In this document: in pieces, positions 17,502 through 25,766 of the stretch
How the letters are laid out: each line of letters starts with the position of its first letter
Position numbering within the stretch: position 1 is the first letter of the stretch
Source: Novosphingobium mathurense
GTDB lineage: Bacteria; Pseudomonadota; Alphaproteobacteria; Sphingomonadales; Sphingomonadaceae
DNA length: 64,000 bases
Direction of reading: 5' to 3'
NCBI RefSeq assembly: GCF_900168325.1
Contig: NZ_FVZE01000004.1
Coordinates: 310,001-374,000 of the forward strand
Notes under the pieces: generated by a model
The model's input: the letters and a program-made list of their open reading frames with translations, nothing else
Database searches by the model: none
Told to the model about the DNA's origin: nothing
Translations under genes and position numbers: made by a program

Positions 17502-17853
17502 GACGCTGCGGTCGACCGCCAATCATCACGCGGTAGATCTTGACCAATGTGCACTTTTTGCGGCTGATCTTGGGCCTCACATCGCCAAGGCTATGAACGA
17601 TGCCGCCACGTTTCTGAGGTCTGCGGCATTCCTCGCCGCCCTCGAAGAACTCGCAACCCTCAAGGCGCGTTGTGAGGCGTTGGAGGGGGCTTTGCGTGAC
17701 ATCATCGCCCCCATCTCCAGAATGAAGCGGATAGCCGACGAAGAAGGCAGGCAACTCGACGGAGGCATGGCGGTCTATCTTGCTGGCAATGTCCCGTATC
17801 TACAAAAGATCGCCAGCGATGCCTTGGCCGAGGAGGCGAGCGGTGGAAACTGA
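17491..17853 (+). CDS. Phage hypothetical protein, 120 aa
   Basis: From ATG 17491, again preceded by CTGGAGACAGACA. Mostly helical, with a central heptad stretch (ALEELATLKARCEALEGALRDI). It overlaps the upstream gene by 11 bp. No family recognised. Confidence 0.6.
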   Translation: MDAETLRSTANHHAVDLDQCALFAADLGPHIAKAMNDAATFLRSAAFLAALEELATLKARCEALEGALRDIIAPISRMKRIADEEGRQLDGGMAVYLAGNVPYLQKIASDALAEEASGGN

Positions 17854-18112
17854 CCTAATCCATTCTCAGATTATGCGTGCCATGGTCGTTTCACAGATTG
17901 GTGAGGGCTGCCCATTCCACACCATCAAAGCCGCTGCCGACCACTACGGGGTGCATCCTGAACAGCTACGGATGTACGTTCGCGGCCTGCGTCAGGAACT
18001 TGAGCCGAAGATGATGGCAGCGATGGGAGTTGAAAAGGTCGTTTTCTACAGACCAGTCGCTTCCGCCGCCCTCGCATCCAACAATACCAAGGACACGAAG
18101 GAGGGGGAGTGA
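17843..18112 (+). CDS. Phage protein with probable helix-turn-helix
   Basis: 89 residues from GTG 17843, which follows GAGGAGGCGAGCG. Residues about 25-50 (TIKAAADHYGVHPEQLRMYVRGL) read as a DNA-binding helix-turn-helix. The rest is unassigned. It overlaps the upstream gene by 11 bp and its stop shares a base with the next ATG. Confidence 0.6.
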   Translation: METDLIHSQIMRAMVVSQIGEGCPFHTIKAAADHYGVHPEQLRMYVRGLRQELEPKMMAAMGVEKVVFYRPVASAALASNNTKDTKEGE

Positions 18113-18291
18113 TGGGCAGAGAGATACAGAAACCGGACATGAGCTCCCCATTTTTCTCGATGTACGGAGAAAAAGGTCATGAACTCGACAGCGCTCATGG
18201 CAAGTGCATCCGCTGCGGATGCCCGGCAATAAACCTTTACGAGGATGCTGCTTACGGCCCTATTCGCGACTGCAAGGAACCCACCCCATGA
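18112..18291 (+). CDS. Very small phage protein with CxxCxC motif
   Basis: 59 residues from ATG 18112, with GGAGGGGGAGTG before it. It carries HGKCIRCGCPAINLY and a later Cys, a probable zinc site. It looks like the short 'CIRCG' proteins common in phage accessory strings. Function unknown. Confidence 0.55.
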   Translation: MGREIQKPDMSSPFFSMYGEKGHELDSAHGKCIRCGCPAINLYEDAAYGPIRDCKEPTP

Positions 18292-18920
18292 CCACCATTA
18301 ACACAACAGCAACAGATCAGGTTGAGCCGTTGAAGCCGTGTCCGTTTTGTGGATCACCCGCCGAACTGGAGCATGGATCTGACCATCACGATGCATGGTT
18401 CGATCTTGGCTGTTCGCGCCATTGGGGCCATACTCGCAACCCCGATCACAACAACACATGCATAGCTGGTCGGATGTTCTATACAGAAACTGAGGTTCCC
18501 GTAGCCGACGCCATCGCCGCATGGAACACGCGCGCATCAAACCCGGTTGATGATCGTGAAACGCTCTCTGGCTTTCAGGAAGATGAGGTTGAGGAAGCCG
18601 CGCGTGCTGCGGCTAAATCTCTTGGTTTCGACTATGATGAAGTTTGCGGGCACGAAACCGAAGCAGACGAGTGCGATAGTCCAACATGCTTGGGCGGTTT
18701 GAACGAAGATCATGACATTGACGATTGCCGAACGACGATAGTCAAGATCGCCCGCGCCGCTCTCTCCACCCTACAGGCAAAGCGGGATGCGAGGGAGAGG
18801 GAGGCTGTTGTGGCTTGGTTGCGAGATGCATCGGGGAGTCACGGCGGATCTGACTTCGTAATCCACTGCAGGCAGTTAGCCGACGCCATCGAGGCAGGCC
18901 AGCATCATGGAGGTGAGTGA
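18288..18920 (+). CDS. Lar-like zinc-ribbon protein with long C-terminal extension
   Basis: 210 residues from ATG 18288. The N-terminal 80 residues match the Lar restriction-alleviation family layout: LKPCPFCGSPAEL, a second Cys/His region, and AIAAWNTRA. Lar of Rac modulates EcoK restriction and modification. The C-terminal 125 residues are an extra acidic, helical region with a Cys-rich CGHETEADECDSPTC loop. Anti-restriction would fit an early phage gene, but many Lar-like proteins are untested, so the role is only suggested. Confidence 0.65.
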   Translation: MTTINTTATDQVEPLKPCPFCGSPAELEHGSDHHDAWFDLGCSRHWGHTRNPDHNNTCIAGRMFYTETEVPVADAIAAWNTRASNPVDDRETLSGFQEDEVEEAARAAAKSLGFDYDEVCGHETEADECDSPTCLGGLNEDHDIDDCRTTIVKIARAALSTLQAKRDAREREAVVAWLRDASGSHGGSDFVIHCRQLADAIEAGQHHGGE

Positions 18921-19105
18921 TGGATAAGGTGACGGACGAGGATCGGGAGGCTGCGGCGAAGTTCTACTCCGCCATGGCTTTCGGAAGCGGCGGGGGTGGC
19001 TGGTGCTATGAATACTGGGACGCTGATTGGCAGACGTACTCTAAGGGCAGAGTGCATCAAGCAACCCATTGGATGCCCCTCCCCAACCCACCGGAGAAAT
19101 TGTGA
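18920..19105 (+). CDS. DUF551-like small protein (copy 1)
   Basis: 61 residues from ATG 18920, preceded by GGAGGTGAGTG. It ends in THWMPLPNPPEKL, the hallmark of DUF551 proteins of phages. A second protein with the same ending starts at 19440. Function unknown. Confidence 0.65.
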   Translation: MDKVTDEDREAAAKFYSAMAFGSGGGGWCYEYWDADWQTYSKGRVHQATHWMPLPNPPEKL

Positions 19106-19440
19106 TGGATCTACGTGAGAAGGTGGCGCGGGCGCTGTGTGAGGCTTCCGGAGGCCATTGGCGAACGAACGATTTTCTGTCAGAGCAAGGCAAGCAAATG
19201 CTTGATCTAGACGCGCTCAACAACCACTGGCGGTATAAGGCAGACGCAGCCATACGCACGGTACTGGATGCGTTGAGAGAGCCGTCTCCGGGGATGGTGA
19301 TGGCCGGGATCTCCGAGCGCCATGAACAGCCAGTGCCGGAAGCGTGGTCACTTGCCACCGCCAACATCTGGCAAGCCATGCTAGACGCCGCCATCCGCGA
19401 ACACGCCGGGGATGCGGATTTGATCGATGGGGGCGAATGA
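19105..19440 (+). CDS. Phage hypothetical protein, 111 aa
   Basis: From ATG 19105, sharing a base with the previous stop. The N-terminus LREKVARALCEASGGHW and the string YKADAAIRTVLDALREPSPGMVMAG are typical of a widespread phage early protein family of unknown role, predicted helical. Confidence 0.65.
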   Translation: MDLREKVARALCEASGGHWRTNDFLSEQGKQMLDLDALNNHWRYKADAAIRTVLDALREPSPGMVMAGISERHEQPVPEAWSLATANIWQAMLDAAIREHAGDADLIDGGE

Positions 19441-19694
19441 TGGACTGGCGTCCTATCGAGACCTATCCCTACGGCACCAAGTGGGCGCTGGCATATCACT
19501 GCATTTGCGCGCACGAAGATCATGGGTGGATCAGGTTCGGCAAGTATTATGGTGAACTAAAACGCTGGTACTACTCGGGCACAAATGAAACTAGCCAGTG
19601 GGCGCAAAAGGAAGGCGATGCTCCCACTCACTGGATGCCGCTACCAACTTTACCGGGCAGGGAAGACGTTGCAACCCCATCAGATAAAGGGTAG
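19440..19694 (+). CDS. DUF551-like small protein (copy 2)
   Basis: 84 residues, from the second of two ATGs (19437, 19440). It begins DWRPIETYPYGTKWAL and ends THWMPLPTLPG, the full DUF551 layout. Last gene of the left-arm string; the tRNA-like element follows within 10 bp. Confidence 0.7.
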   Translation: MDWRPIETYPYGTKWALAYHCICAHEDHGWIRFGKYYGELKRWYYSGTNETSQWAQKEGDAPTHWMPLPTLPGREDVATPSDKG

Positions 19695-19700
19695 GTTGCT

Positions 19701-19803
19701 TGGGCTGCGGTGCTGTGGCTGAGAGGTCTAAGGCAGGTCCGTAACCGCGGGGGCAAGGCGCGCTAAATTGTCTCCGCCGTGGGTTCGAATCCCACCGGCC
19801 CGC
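19701..19803 (+). tRNA. Degenerate class II tRNA-like element
   Basis: The T-arm is perfect: GTGGG (19779-19783), TTCGAAT loop, CCCAC (19791-19795). A serine-tRNA-like D-arm GGCTGAGAGGTCTAAGGC is at 19717-19734. The ends can pair as a 7-bp acceptor stem, TGGGCTG with CGGCCCG, using two G-U pairs. A long hairpin GCGGGGGC...GTCTCCGC (19747-19777) sits where a variable arm would be. No proper 5-bp/7-nt anticodon arm can be drawn between D-arm and variable arm, and about 6-8 extra bases lie before the D-arm. It is either a decayed phage tRNA or an unusual tRNA-like RNA. Confidence 0.35.
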
Positions 19804-20001
19804 AGCAAACGGGGACGTTCCAGACGCGCAAAATCCATAGCGCGACCTCGCCAGGATTATCGGATAGCTCGCGGCGCTGCTTCCGATTGACCAATGCGCC
19901 GTTACTCGGGGCTGGCATCCGTTGCGACAATCCAAGCCAGTTTGACGCATCCCGCTGACACGGGGCCGCTCACAGTCTAGGCCGCTGTGGCGTCGAGAGG
20001 C
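19804..20001. other. Convergent gap between early string and lysis genes
   Basis: With the tRNA-like element this makes a gene-free stretch of 307 bases from 19695. Beyond the element I see no gene, no strong terminator and no clear repeat. The minus-strand reading through it that contains WDSNPR is only the complement of the T-loop. Confidence 0.5.
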
Positions 20002-20289
20002 CTACTTCGCTTCCCTCATCCAAACCGCCAGCCCGTCAACCTTCGACCGGCAATCACCCCAAGCCGCCCTCATCGCCAGAACATAGCCCAGCGTTGCCAT
20101 GTCGCGCGCCCGCTGCGTCTCTGGCGAACCATCCAGCGCAGGAAGGGCGGGGGCGACGGGCTCATCGGCACATGTCGCCAGTTCAGCGGGAGGCAGGGCA
20201 ATCCGCACCCGCTCGTCGCAGGCAGTCAAGGCCAGACTTGAGAGGATCAGTGCCGCCGCTGGCAGCATTGCGCGCCCGTTCGTTTTCAT
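20002..20289 (-). CDS. Outer spanin lipoprotein (Rz1-like)
   Basis: 95 residues from ATG 20287-20289. A lipoprotein signal peptide ends in the lipobox LTAC (SSLALTACDE), then a short Pro/Ala-rich periplasmic part. Most of its 5' half lies inside the i-spanin gene in another frame (107-bp overlap), the classical nested Rz/Rz1 layout. It would pair with the inner spanin to fuse the outer and inner membranes at lysis. Confidence 0.75.
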   Translation of the reverse strand: MKTNGRAMLPAAALILSSLALTACDERVRIALPPAELATCADEPVAPALPALDGSPETQRARDMATLGYVLAMRAAWGDCRSKVDGLAVWMREAK

Positions 20290-20530
20290 GCTCAACCCTT
20301 TCCTTGGTATTCCCCGCGGCCTCGGTCGCTGCCTCGCTGGCCCGGCCGGTCTTCTTCTCGACCTGGCGCGTGATCTTTTCCTCGTGATGCGCGATCACCT
20401 TGCGGTCGTGCTGCCACAGCCAAGCCGCCACAAGGGCCGCACAGAGCAAGGCCAGCCCCGCATATGCGACAAGGCGTTGGAAGCGCTCAGGCACGCCCCA
20501 GCGGCCCAGAATGGCGAGGATAAAGGTCAT
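20183..20530 (-). CDS. Inner spanin (Rz-like)
   Basis: 115 residues: one N-terminal TM (LVAYAGLALLCAALVAAWLW) and a charged periplasmic coiled coil (HHEEKITRQVEKKTGRASEA), the type II topology of Rz. It follows the holin gene with an ATG/stop overlap near 20527-20530 and contains the start of the outer spanin. Both spanin genes lie at the end of the late operon. Confidence 0.78.
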   Translation of the reverse strand: MTFILAILGRWGVPERFQRLVAYAGLALLCAALVAAWLWQHDRKVIAHHEEKITRQVEKKTGRASEAATEAAGNTKERVEHENERARNAASGGTDPLKSGLDCLRRAGADCPASR

Positions 20531-20787
20531 CGATCGATCTCCGCGCCGCCGAGGTCCAGCGGCTCGGATTTGGCGAGCAATGCGGTCTTGTCCTTCGATC
20601 CCACCGAAGATCCGAACTCGTGCCCGACGATGGTGGAAGCCCAGCCTATGACCGTGCCGAGGATGACGAGCGCAACCTCCCGGTTGCCCTGTGGCAGCTC
20701 GTGCGTGAACAGCGCGGCGACGATGCCGACTGTCAGGATCATGACGATGGCGCCGATGATGTAGCCGAAGATGCTGCGTTTCTTCAT
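20527..20787 (-). CDS. Putative holin
   Basis: 86 residues from ATG 20785-20787. Two TM helices (FGYIIGAIVMILTVGIVAAL and VALVILGTVIGWASTIVGHEF) with charged ends; size and topology fit a class II holin. Its start overlaps the endolysin stop (ATGA) and it precedes Rz, the standard lysis-cassette position. No sequence family can be named by eye. Confidence 0.65.
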   Translation of the reverse strand: MKKRSIFGYIIGAIVMILTVGIVAALFTHELPQGNREVALVILGTVIGWASTIVGHEFGSSVGSKDKTALLAKSEPLDLGGAEIDR

Positions 20788-21344
20788 GACCTGTACAACT
20801 CCGCCTCTGCCTCGCGCCGGTTCATCAGCCCCGCCATCGGTTTTCCATCGTTGTAGATCCACTTGCGGAACTCAGCGGCAGCCCCGGCATAGTCCCCGGC
20901 GTTGTGCTTCTTGGTCAGTGTGGCCTTGTTGATTGCGCCGGTATTGTAATGGAACGATACCAGGGCATCGAACTGGCTCTGCGTCGTCGGCGTGCTACCG
21001 ATGGCCTTGGAGACTTCAGCCGCGTACTTCTCAATATCCCGCTCGAACCGCGCATCTGCCTGCGCCTGCGTCCAGACGGTGCCGGGACCAATATCAGGCC
21101 CGGTTGCGCCCCAGCCGATAGTCCATGGCTTGCCATCCTTGCTGCCCGGATCCGGATAGGCCTTTAGCTTGCAGCCCTCGAAACGGTGCATGAGCGCGAT
21201 ACCGGCAGGGCTTACCGTGCGCACCGCATCGTCGCGGGGGACACCGAAGCTGTCGAGCAGGTTGTCGAGCGCGTGGATGTTGCCGGGTTCGTTGAAGACT
21301 TTGGGTGAGGCCGCGCGCACCGCGTCGAAGATGGCTTTGCGCAT
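20784..21344 (-). CDS. Endolysin, GH24 lysozyme
   Basis: 186 residues from ATG 21342-21344. A T4-lysozyme-type catalytic triad E-8aa-D-T is seen as E56 (HRFEGCKLKAYPDPG), D65 and T75 (WTIGWG). An N-terminal extension of about 45 residues without a hydrophobic stretch precedes it, so release should depend on the holin rather than on SAR export. It cleaves peptidoglycan at the end of the lytic cycle. The start overlaps the XhlA-like gene's stop. Confidence 0.88.
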   Translation of the reverse strand: MRKAIFDAVRAASPKVFNEPGNIHALDNLLDSFGVPRDDAVRTVSPAGIALMHRFEGCKLKAYPDPGSKDGKPWTIGWGATGPDIGPGTVWTQAQADARFERDIEKYAAEVSKAIGSTPTTQSQFDALVSFHYNTGAINKATLTKKHNAGDYAGAAAEFRKWIYNDGKPMAGLMNRREAEAELYRS

Positions 21345-21583
21345 CAGTTCACCTTCCCCAGCAGGAAGTTCGCAATCATCGCCACCGCGCCGCCGATACT
21401 GCCGGCCACCAGCACGATCACTTTCCACGCACCGCGGCGCTCGATCTCGCGGCTCTCGATCTTGGCCAGGCGCTGGTCTATGCTCTCAAGGGTCTTGTCG
21501 ATCTTCCCCAAATGATCGTTCACTGCCTCTAACCGGCCCTCCATGCGCCCCATATCCCGGTGAATGTCGTCGTGCGTGGTCAT
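21344..21583 (-). CDS. XhlA-like small membrane protein (holin-associated)
   Basis: 79 residues from ATG 21581-21583, overlapping the tailspike stop as ATGA. A coiled-coil N-terminal part (RMEGRLEAVNDHLGKIDKTL, SIDQRLAKIE) is followed by one C-terminal TM helix (AWKVIVLVAGSIGGAVAMIANFLLG). This is the layout of hemolysin XhlA, a holin partner in PBSX-like phages. It may be a second holin or an antiholin. Confidence 0.6.
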   Translation of the reverse strand: MTTHDDIHRDMGRMEGRLEAVNDHLGKIDKTLESIDQRLAKIESREIERRGAWKVIVLVAGSIGGAVAMIANFLLGKVN

Positions 21584-23730
21584 ATCTGTCTGATCTGAAT
21601 GAAGGAGTACTTCCTGTCGTTCGTGACAGTGAACGGACCCGCACTTGTGGCGATGCACACACATTTGATCGTGTCGCCTGCAGCGCAATCAAGGACAATG
21701 GCGGGGATTTGCGCCCATACTTCGCGGGCCGACGCGGCTCCATTTATGGGGGTGTGGCGATAGACCTCCGACCCGTTCTTGTAGACGGCGATGCCCCACT
21801 GTTCGAGTGAAGGCACAGATGAGCACCTAGCTTGCGCCAAGACTTCATACCGCCCGTCGCACCTGACTGTTGCGGTGTAGGTTGAAGGATTGAACTCATT
21901 TGTACGGTCAGTGAGTTCAGTATCGAACGGCACATCGGCATTTTGCGCGACCGTGGTAGCCGTGCCGATGTATGCCTTGATGTAGGTGCCCTGGCGTCTG
22001 CGGATGATGTTCCCATAAAGCGGAGCAGACATGGTGATCGCACCGCTTGCCGTGGCGTTCTTCGACATGACTGCGGTGCCCGCGCCAGTGTCTACGCTGA
22101 CAAGGACCGTATCGGCAGGAATCCCGGTTCCCGTCACGGTCTGCCCTGCGACAAGACCGTTTGTGTTGACGCTCGTGAGGTCCGGCGAGCCGCTGGTCGT
22201 GGTCGCCGCGCGCGAGAGCGTCGAGATCGATCCATATTGCGTGCCGAAGGAAAGCGTACAATCGGCCTCGATCAGGTTCCCGGAGCCACTTTCCAGCAAT
22301 ACAGCGTGAGTGGCCGTCGCGCCGTTGGTGCGCCCGTTCACCGTGATCGTGTTGTTGGTTGGCTGGTATGCCGCGCTACTGCCGTCAGTCGCAAAAGCGG
22401 CTTGGTTTGCGGGCGAAGTCGGGTTGCTGACAGTGCCGACACCATCAACAGTGAGATTGATGTTATTGCGGTTGCAGCTTTTGGTCGTGCTGTCGGAACC
22501 GATGACCGCGCCATAAATGCCGCAGCCGTCAACCGTTGCCGTGACTTGGCAGAAGCTCGCGCCATGGATCAGCTTGACGCCGTAATTGACAACATCTTTT
22601 GCGTTGACATTGGCGATCACATGGTCACCGAAACAATCGAATGCCTCACCGACATTTTCGGCTATCACATCGCATATAGCGCCGCTATACCCAACCGTCT
22701 GGATATTCAGACCGTCAGTCTGCTCCCCATAAGCAGCGCCAGCGGCAGCGCCGAGGCGAATGTCCTTGAACCTGCCGAAATACCGCACGCCGGTTGAATT
22801 AACTCCGCCGACACGGTTCCCATCAACGGCGAGTCCGGTAATCTGCATCGAGCCAAGAGAAGTCGAGTCTGCACCGCAATCGTGCACGTTGGCATCGATG
22901 ACGCCGCCAGTGTTCGAATTCGCCTCGACAATTCCATACTTGGCTTCTTTGAAGCCGTAAGCCTCGACCTTAATGTTGGGGTTGGTGCAACTTACAACCG
23001 TGACCGCGTTGCAGGTCCGCACGGACGCGTTCGTTTCCATTTCGATAATGGCGTCAAGAACCGGGTTCGTAATGCCATCGATGAGAATTCCGGTCCTGTT
23101 GGTGGAATATGTGCCGGTATAGTCCGCTGCATCGAATTCCCCGGTCCCGGTAAGCATCAGCAGTTTGCCGCCGCCGATAAAGCCGCTGTTGTCCACCGAG
23201 TACGCCAGTTGCGTTCCGAAGGCATAGGTGACACCCGGCTCAAGCCAAACCTTCTTGCCCGAGGCAAGGGCTGATGCCAGCGGCGTATAGTCGTCAGTCG
23301 CGCCATCGCCTGCCGCATTGTAAGGCGCATCGCGGGGATCGACGATCTGCTGCAGCTTCTTGCCGACCGTGGACGCGGCATAGGTTGCGGCGTGGGAGAA
23401 GCCGACGAGGCCAGCGCCCTTGCTCGATGCCGTGGATGCCAGCAGCGCAGACAGCGCAGGATTGATCTTGGGAATATCCTTGATCGTGTTCCCGTCGAAG
23501 TCCTTGAGGATGCCGCGATACTCGTAGCTACCATCAAGATAAATGGGGACGAATTGCCCGCCACTGTCCGCAGTGACGACCGCTCCGAGCGACGTTGACA
23601 GGGACGCATCGGAATAGACTGCACGCGGCGTCAGTGTGCCGACATCGTAGAAATTCCACGTTGCGCCAGTCAGGCTGTCCGAGTTGCTGTCGGTCGCGCG
23701 GGAAAGATCGGAGAGTATTTCAGCGGCCAT
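21580..23730 (-). CDS. Tailspike with right-handed beta-helix
   Basis: 716 residues. The N-terminal about 115 residues (WNFYDVGTLTPRAVYSD, GQFVPIYLDGSYEYRGILKD) resemble the P22-tailspike head-binding domain. A pectate-lyase-like beta-helix follows (GDGATDDYTPLASAL, many GVI/NI rungs). The last about 130 residues (ADVPFDTELTDRTNEFNPSTY to YSFIQIRQI) form a jelly-roll like C1q/TNF domains, probably trimerising or receptor-binding. Such spikes bind and often cleave surface polysaccharide. A terminator stands just upstream at 23744-23770, so expression may depend on read-through. GGGGCG precedes the ATG. Confidence 0.82.
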   Translation of the reverse strand: MAAEILSDLSRATDSNSDSLTGATWNFYDVGTLTPRAVYSDASLSTSLGAVVTADSGGQFVPIYLDGSYEYRGILKDFDGNTIKDIPKINPALSALLASTASSKGAGLVGFSHAATYAASTVGKKLQQIVDPRDAPYNAAGDGATDDYTPLASALASGKKVWLEPGVTYAFGTQLAYSVDNSGFIGGGKLLMLTGTGEFDAADYTGTYSTNRTGILIDGITNPVLDAIIEMETNASVRTCNAVTVVSCTNPNIKVEAYGFKEAKYGIVEANSNTGGVIDANVHDCGADSTSLGSMQITGLAVDGNRVGGVNSTGVRYFGRFKDIRLGAAAGAAYGEQTDGLNIQTVGYSGAICDVIAENVGEAFDCFGDHVIANVNAKDVVNYGVKLIHGASFCQVTATVDGCGIYGAVIGSDSTTKSCNRNNINLTVDGVGTVSNPTSPANQAAFATDGSSAAYQPTNNTITVNGRTNGATATHAVLLESGSGNLIEADCTLSFGTQYGSISTLSRAATTTSGSPDLTSVNTNGLVAGQTVTGTGIPADTVLVSVDTGAGTAVMSKNATASGAITMSAPLYGNIIRRRQGTYIKAYIGTATTVAQNADVPFDTELTDRTNEFNPSTYTATVRCDGRYEVLAQARCSSVPSLEQWGIAVYKNGSEVYRHTPINGAASAREVWAQIPAIVLDCAAGDTIKCVCIATSAGPFTVTNDRKYSFIQIRQI

Positions 23731-23743
23731 TCGTTCGCCCCAT

Positions 23744-23770
23744 AAAAAAAGGCCCCATGAAGGAGCCTTT
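23744..23770 (-). terminator. Rho-independent terminator before the tailspike
   Basis: Read on the minus strand, AAAGGCTCC (23770-23762) pairs with GGGGCCTTT (23756-23748) around TTCAT, with one G-U pair, and is followed by a run of T. It separates the ejection-protein genes from tailspike and lysis genes. Confidence 0.8.
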
Positions 23771-23822
23771 GTGTTATCCAGACCTGATGCGGGTGATGCT
23801 CAGGCCGAAATTCTGGTTGTGG

Positions 23823-25766
23823 TTACTGCTGTGCTGGTGGTTCGCCCCCAGCATTGGTTTCGTTCTCAGCGGCGGCCATACCTGGTGACTTCGCCAGCGT
23901 TGCCGCGATGTTATCGTTGAGCGCCTTGGCCTCGCGTGGAGCGGAAGCGATCATTGCCTGAATTGCCCGCTGGATTAGCGTCGATTCCTGCTGAGAGCCC
24001 GCAGGGGCCCTTGCGATCCTCAAGAGCAAGTCGCGCACCGGAGCGCTTTCATAAGCTCGCGCAAACAGCCCCCCGGCACCGGCAACGGGTATTGCAGCCT
24101 GTCCGAACAGTGAGCCAAGCGCATAGCCGCCAGCGACAGGAAGGTTCTGCACTCCGGTCGGCGGGGAAACGCTCGCAGCCGATGCGCGCCGGGTAGCGTC
24201 GAGAACTTTCACCAGACCCTCGATGCGAGCCTTGTCAGCGCCCCTGAAGAACACACCGACATTGTTCCCAAGCGAGGTTACGTTATTGACGAACCGCTCA
24301 ACGCTCAAGCCCTTGTCAGCCGAGATCGCCTTGTCGAATGCCCTCTGCAGGACTGCAGCCTGCGCGCGCGACTTGCCGAAGTCGTCCAGATTGTTGAACA
24401 ACCGGGCAACATCGCTGCGGTTCTTGCTGAATAGCAATTTCCCGACATTCTCCGGTGTCATTTCACTGGTCTTGAGGACGCCCTTGAGGGCTGCGTTGTC
24501 CAGTTCCCCGGCCATGGCGGCGAGCTTGTCGTTTGCAGTCTTCCATTGCTGGAACTTGCCCTCTCCGGCAGCGGAGCGAATGAAGTTACCCATATCTTCG
24601 CGCAACGGCCCGTAGATCTTCGAAAGCGCGCCTTCGCCAGTCGTGCGGCTTCCTGAAAGTTCGGGGGCCTTAAATGCGTCGCCCATTTCCTTGCGGATCT
24701 GCTCGACCACTTTGAGGTTTTTCCCCTGCAGCGCCTGTTTCCAGTCCTGCAACTTGGCGATGACAGGTTTTGTCGCGTCCGTCCCGATGCCCTGAAGATT
24801 GGCGATCTGCTCATCAATGGCCGAAACGGCTTTGGGCGTCTGGACGACCCCTTGCGTGTTCTCGATTACCGAGGTCTTGGCGCGCGTCAGGTTGCTCAAT
24901 TCCCTGCTGCGATTGGCGGCAAGGTTCTTCGCGACGTCTTCAAGCGCGCCGGGGGCGTCGTCGATGAGCTTTACCGTGTCTTCCCCGCCGAACTCGCGCA
25001 ATACGTTCTTGACTGCCTCTACACGCTCGCCCTGCTGTGCCGCACGCTGCCCGCCCGTACCCAAAAAGGGAATCTTCTCGCCCAACGACTGAGCGGACTT
25101 GCCGATGAACGTCTTGGGTGGCCTTACGTCGCTGGTCATGACGCGCACACCAGCCTTTTCGCCTTCCCGAACAATATCCCGCGCTTCGTTGGCGACCGGC
25201 TTGGGGATAGGGGATTTGGCGGGGGCCTTCGCACCTGGAACAGGCGCAAGCGATGCGCCGACGAATTGCGAGCCGATGCGCGCAATCTTGCCGTGCGTAT
25301 CCTGTGGAGTAGGTGCAGCCTTCTCGATAGCTCCGCCGATGGTGAATGGCCGCGCAAGGGCGTTGTCGAGCATCGCCGCGTTCTGCTGCACCTTCTTGGC
25401 CTGATCATGCATGCCGAGAGCGTTGTACAGGCCCGAGGATACCTTGCTGCCTGCGCCGATGGCTTCGCGCGACACGCCCGCGATTGCCTCTGTTGCCGCG
25501 TCAGGAATGGCCGCAAGCCCCTGTCCGATACCGGCTAGGGCATTGGTGAAGGAACTGCCGATCTGTCCGAGCATGGACTGCTGCGGGGCAGGTTTCGGCT
25601 TGGGCTTCGGCGCGGCGCTTCTGCCGCCGTCGATGTTGGTGATCGACTTATCGGAAAAATCCTTTTGTGCACGCGCCTGCACCTGCTGCGGGGTGGCATT
25701 GTCCGGCACGCCATCGTAAACGTGGCTGGTGCCATCGGAAAAGGTGATGGTGACGCGGCGCGGCAT
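23823..25766 (-). CDS. Large phage ejection-type protein
   Basis: 647 residues, largely helical. The N-terminus VTITFSDGTSHVYDGVPDNATPQQVQARAQKDF resembles short beta/helix caps seen on phage internal proteins. A Pro/Lys linker (KPKPKPAP) follows, then long amphipathic helices and a hydrophobic Gly/Ala stretch near residues 560-590. Position after the transglycosylase and before the tailspike matches the P22 gp20/gp16 ejection proteins that leave the virion with DNA. The assignment is positional, with compositional support. Confidence 0.6.
   Translation of the reverse strand: MPRRVTITFSDGTSHVYDGVPDNATPQQVQARAQKDFSDKSITNIDGGRSAAPKPKPKPAPQQSMLGQIGSSFTNALAGIGQGLAAIPDAATEAIAGVSREAIGAGSKVSSGLYNALGMHDQAKKVQQNAAMLDNALARPFTIGGAIEKAAPTPQDTHGKIARIGSQFVGASLAPVPGAKAPAKSPIPKPVANEARDIVREGEKAGVRVMTSDVRPPKTFIGKSAQSLGEKIPFLGTGGQRAAQQGERVEAVKNVLREFGGEDTVKLIDDAPGALEDVAKNLAANRSRELSNLTRAKTSVIENTQGVVQTPKAVSAIDEQIANLQGIGTDATKPVIAKLQDWKQALQGKNLKVVEQIRKEMGDAFKAPELSGSRTTGEGALSKIYGPLREDMGNFIRSAAGEGKFQQWKTANDKLAAMAGELDNAALKGVLKTSEMTPENVGKLLFSKNRSDVARLFNNLDDFGKSRAQAAVLQRAFDKAISADKGLSVERFVNNVTSLGNNVGVFFRGADKARIEGLVKVLDATRRASAASVSPPTGVQNLPVAGGYALGSLFGQAAIPVAGAGGLFARAYESAPVRDLLLRIARAPAGSQQESTLIQRAIQAMIASAPREAKALNDNIAATLAKSPGMAAAENETNAGGEPPAQQ

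Noticed and set aside
19591..19950. A 119-residue minus-strand frame containing GRWDSNPR
   Set aside because: The motif is the complement of the tRNA-like T-loop, a known source of false genes.
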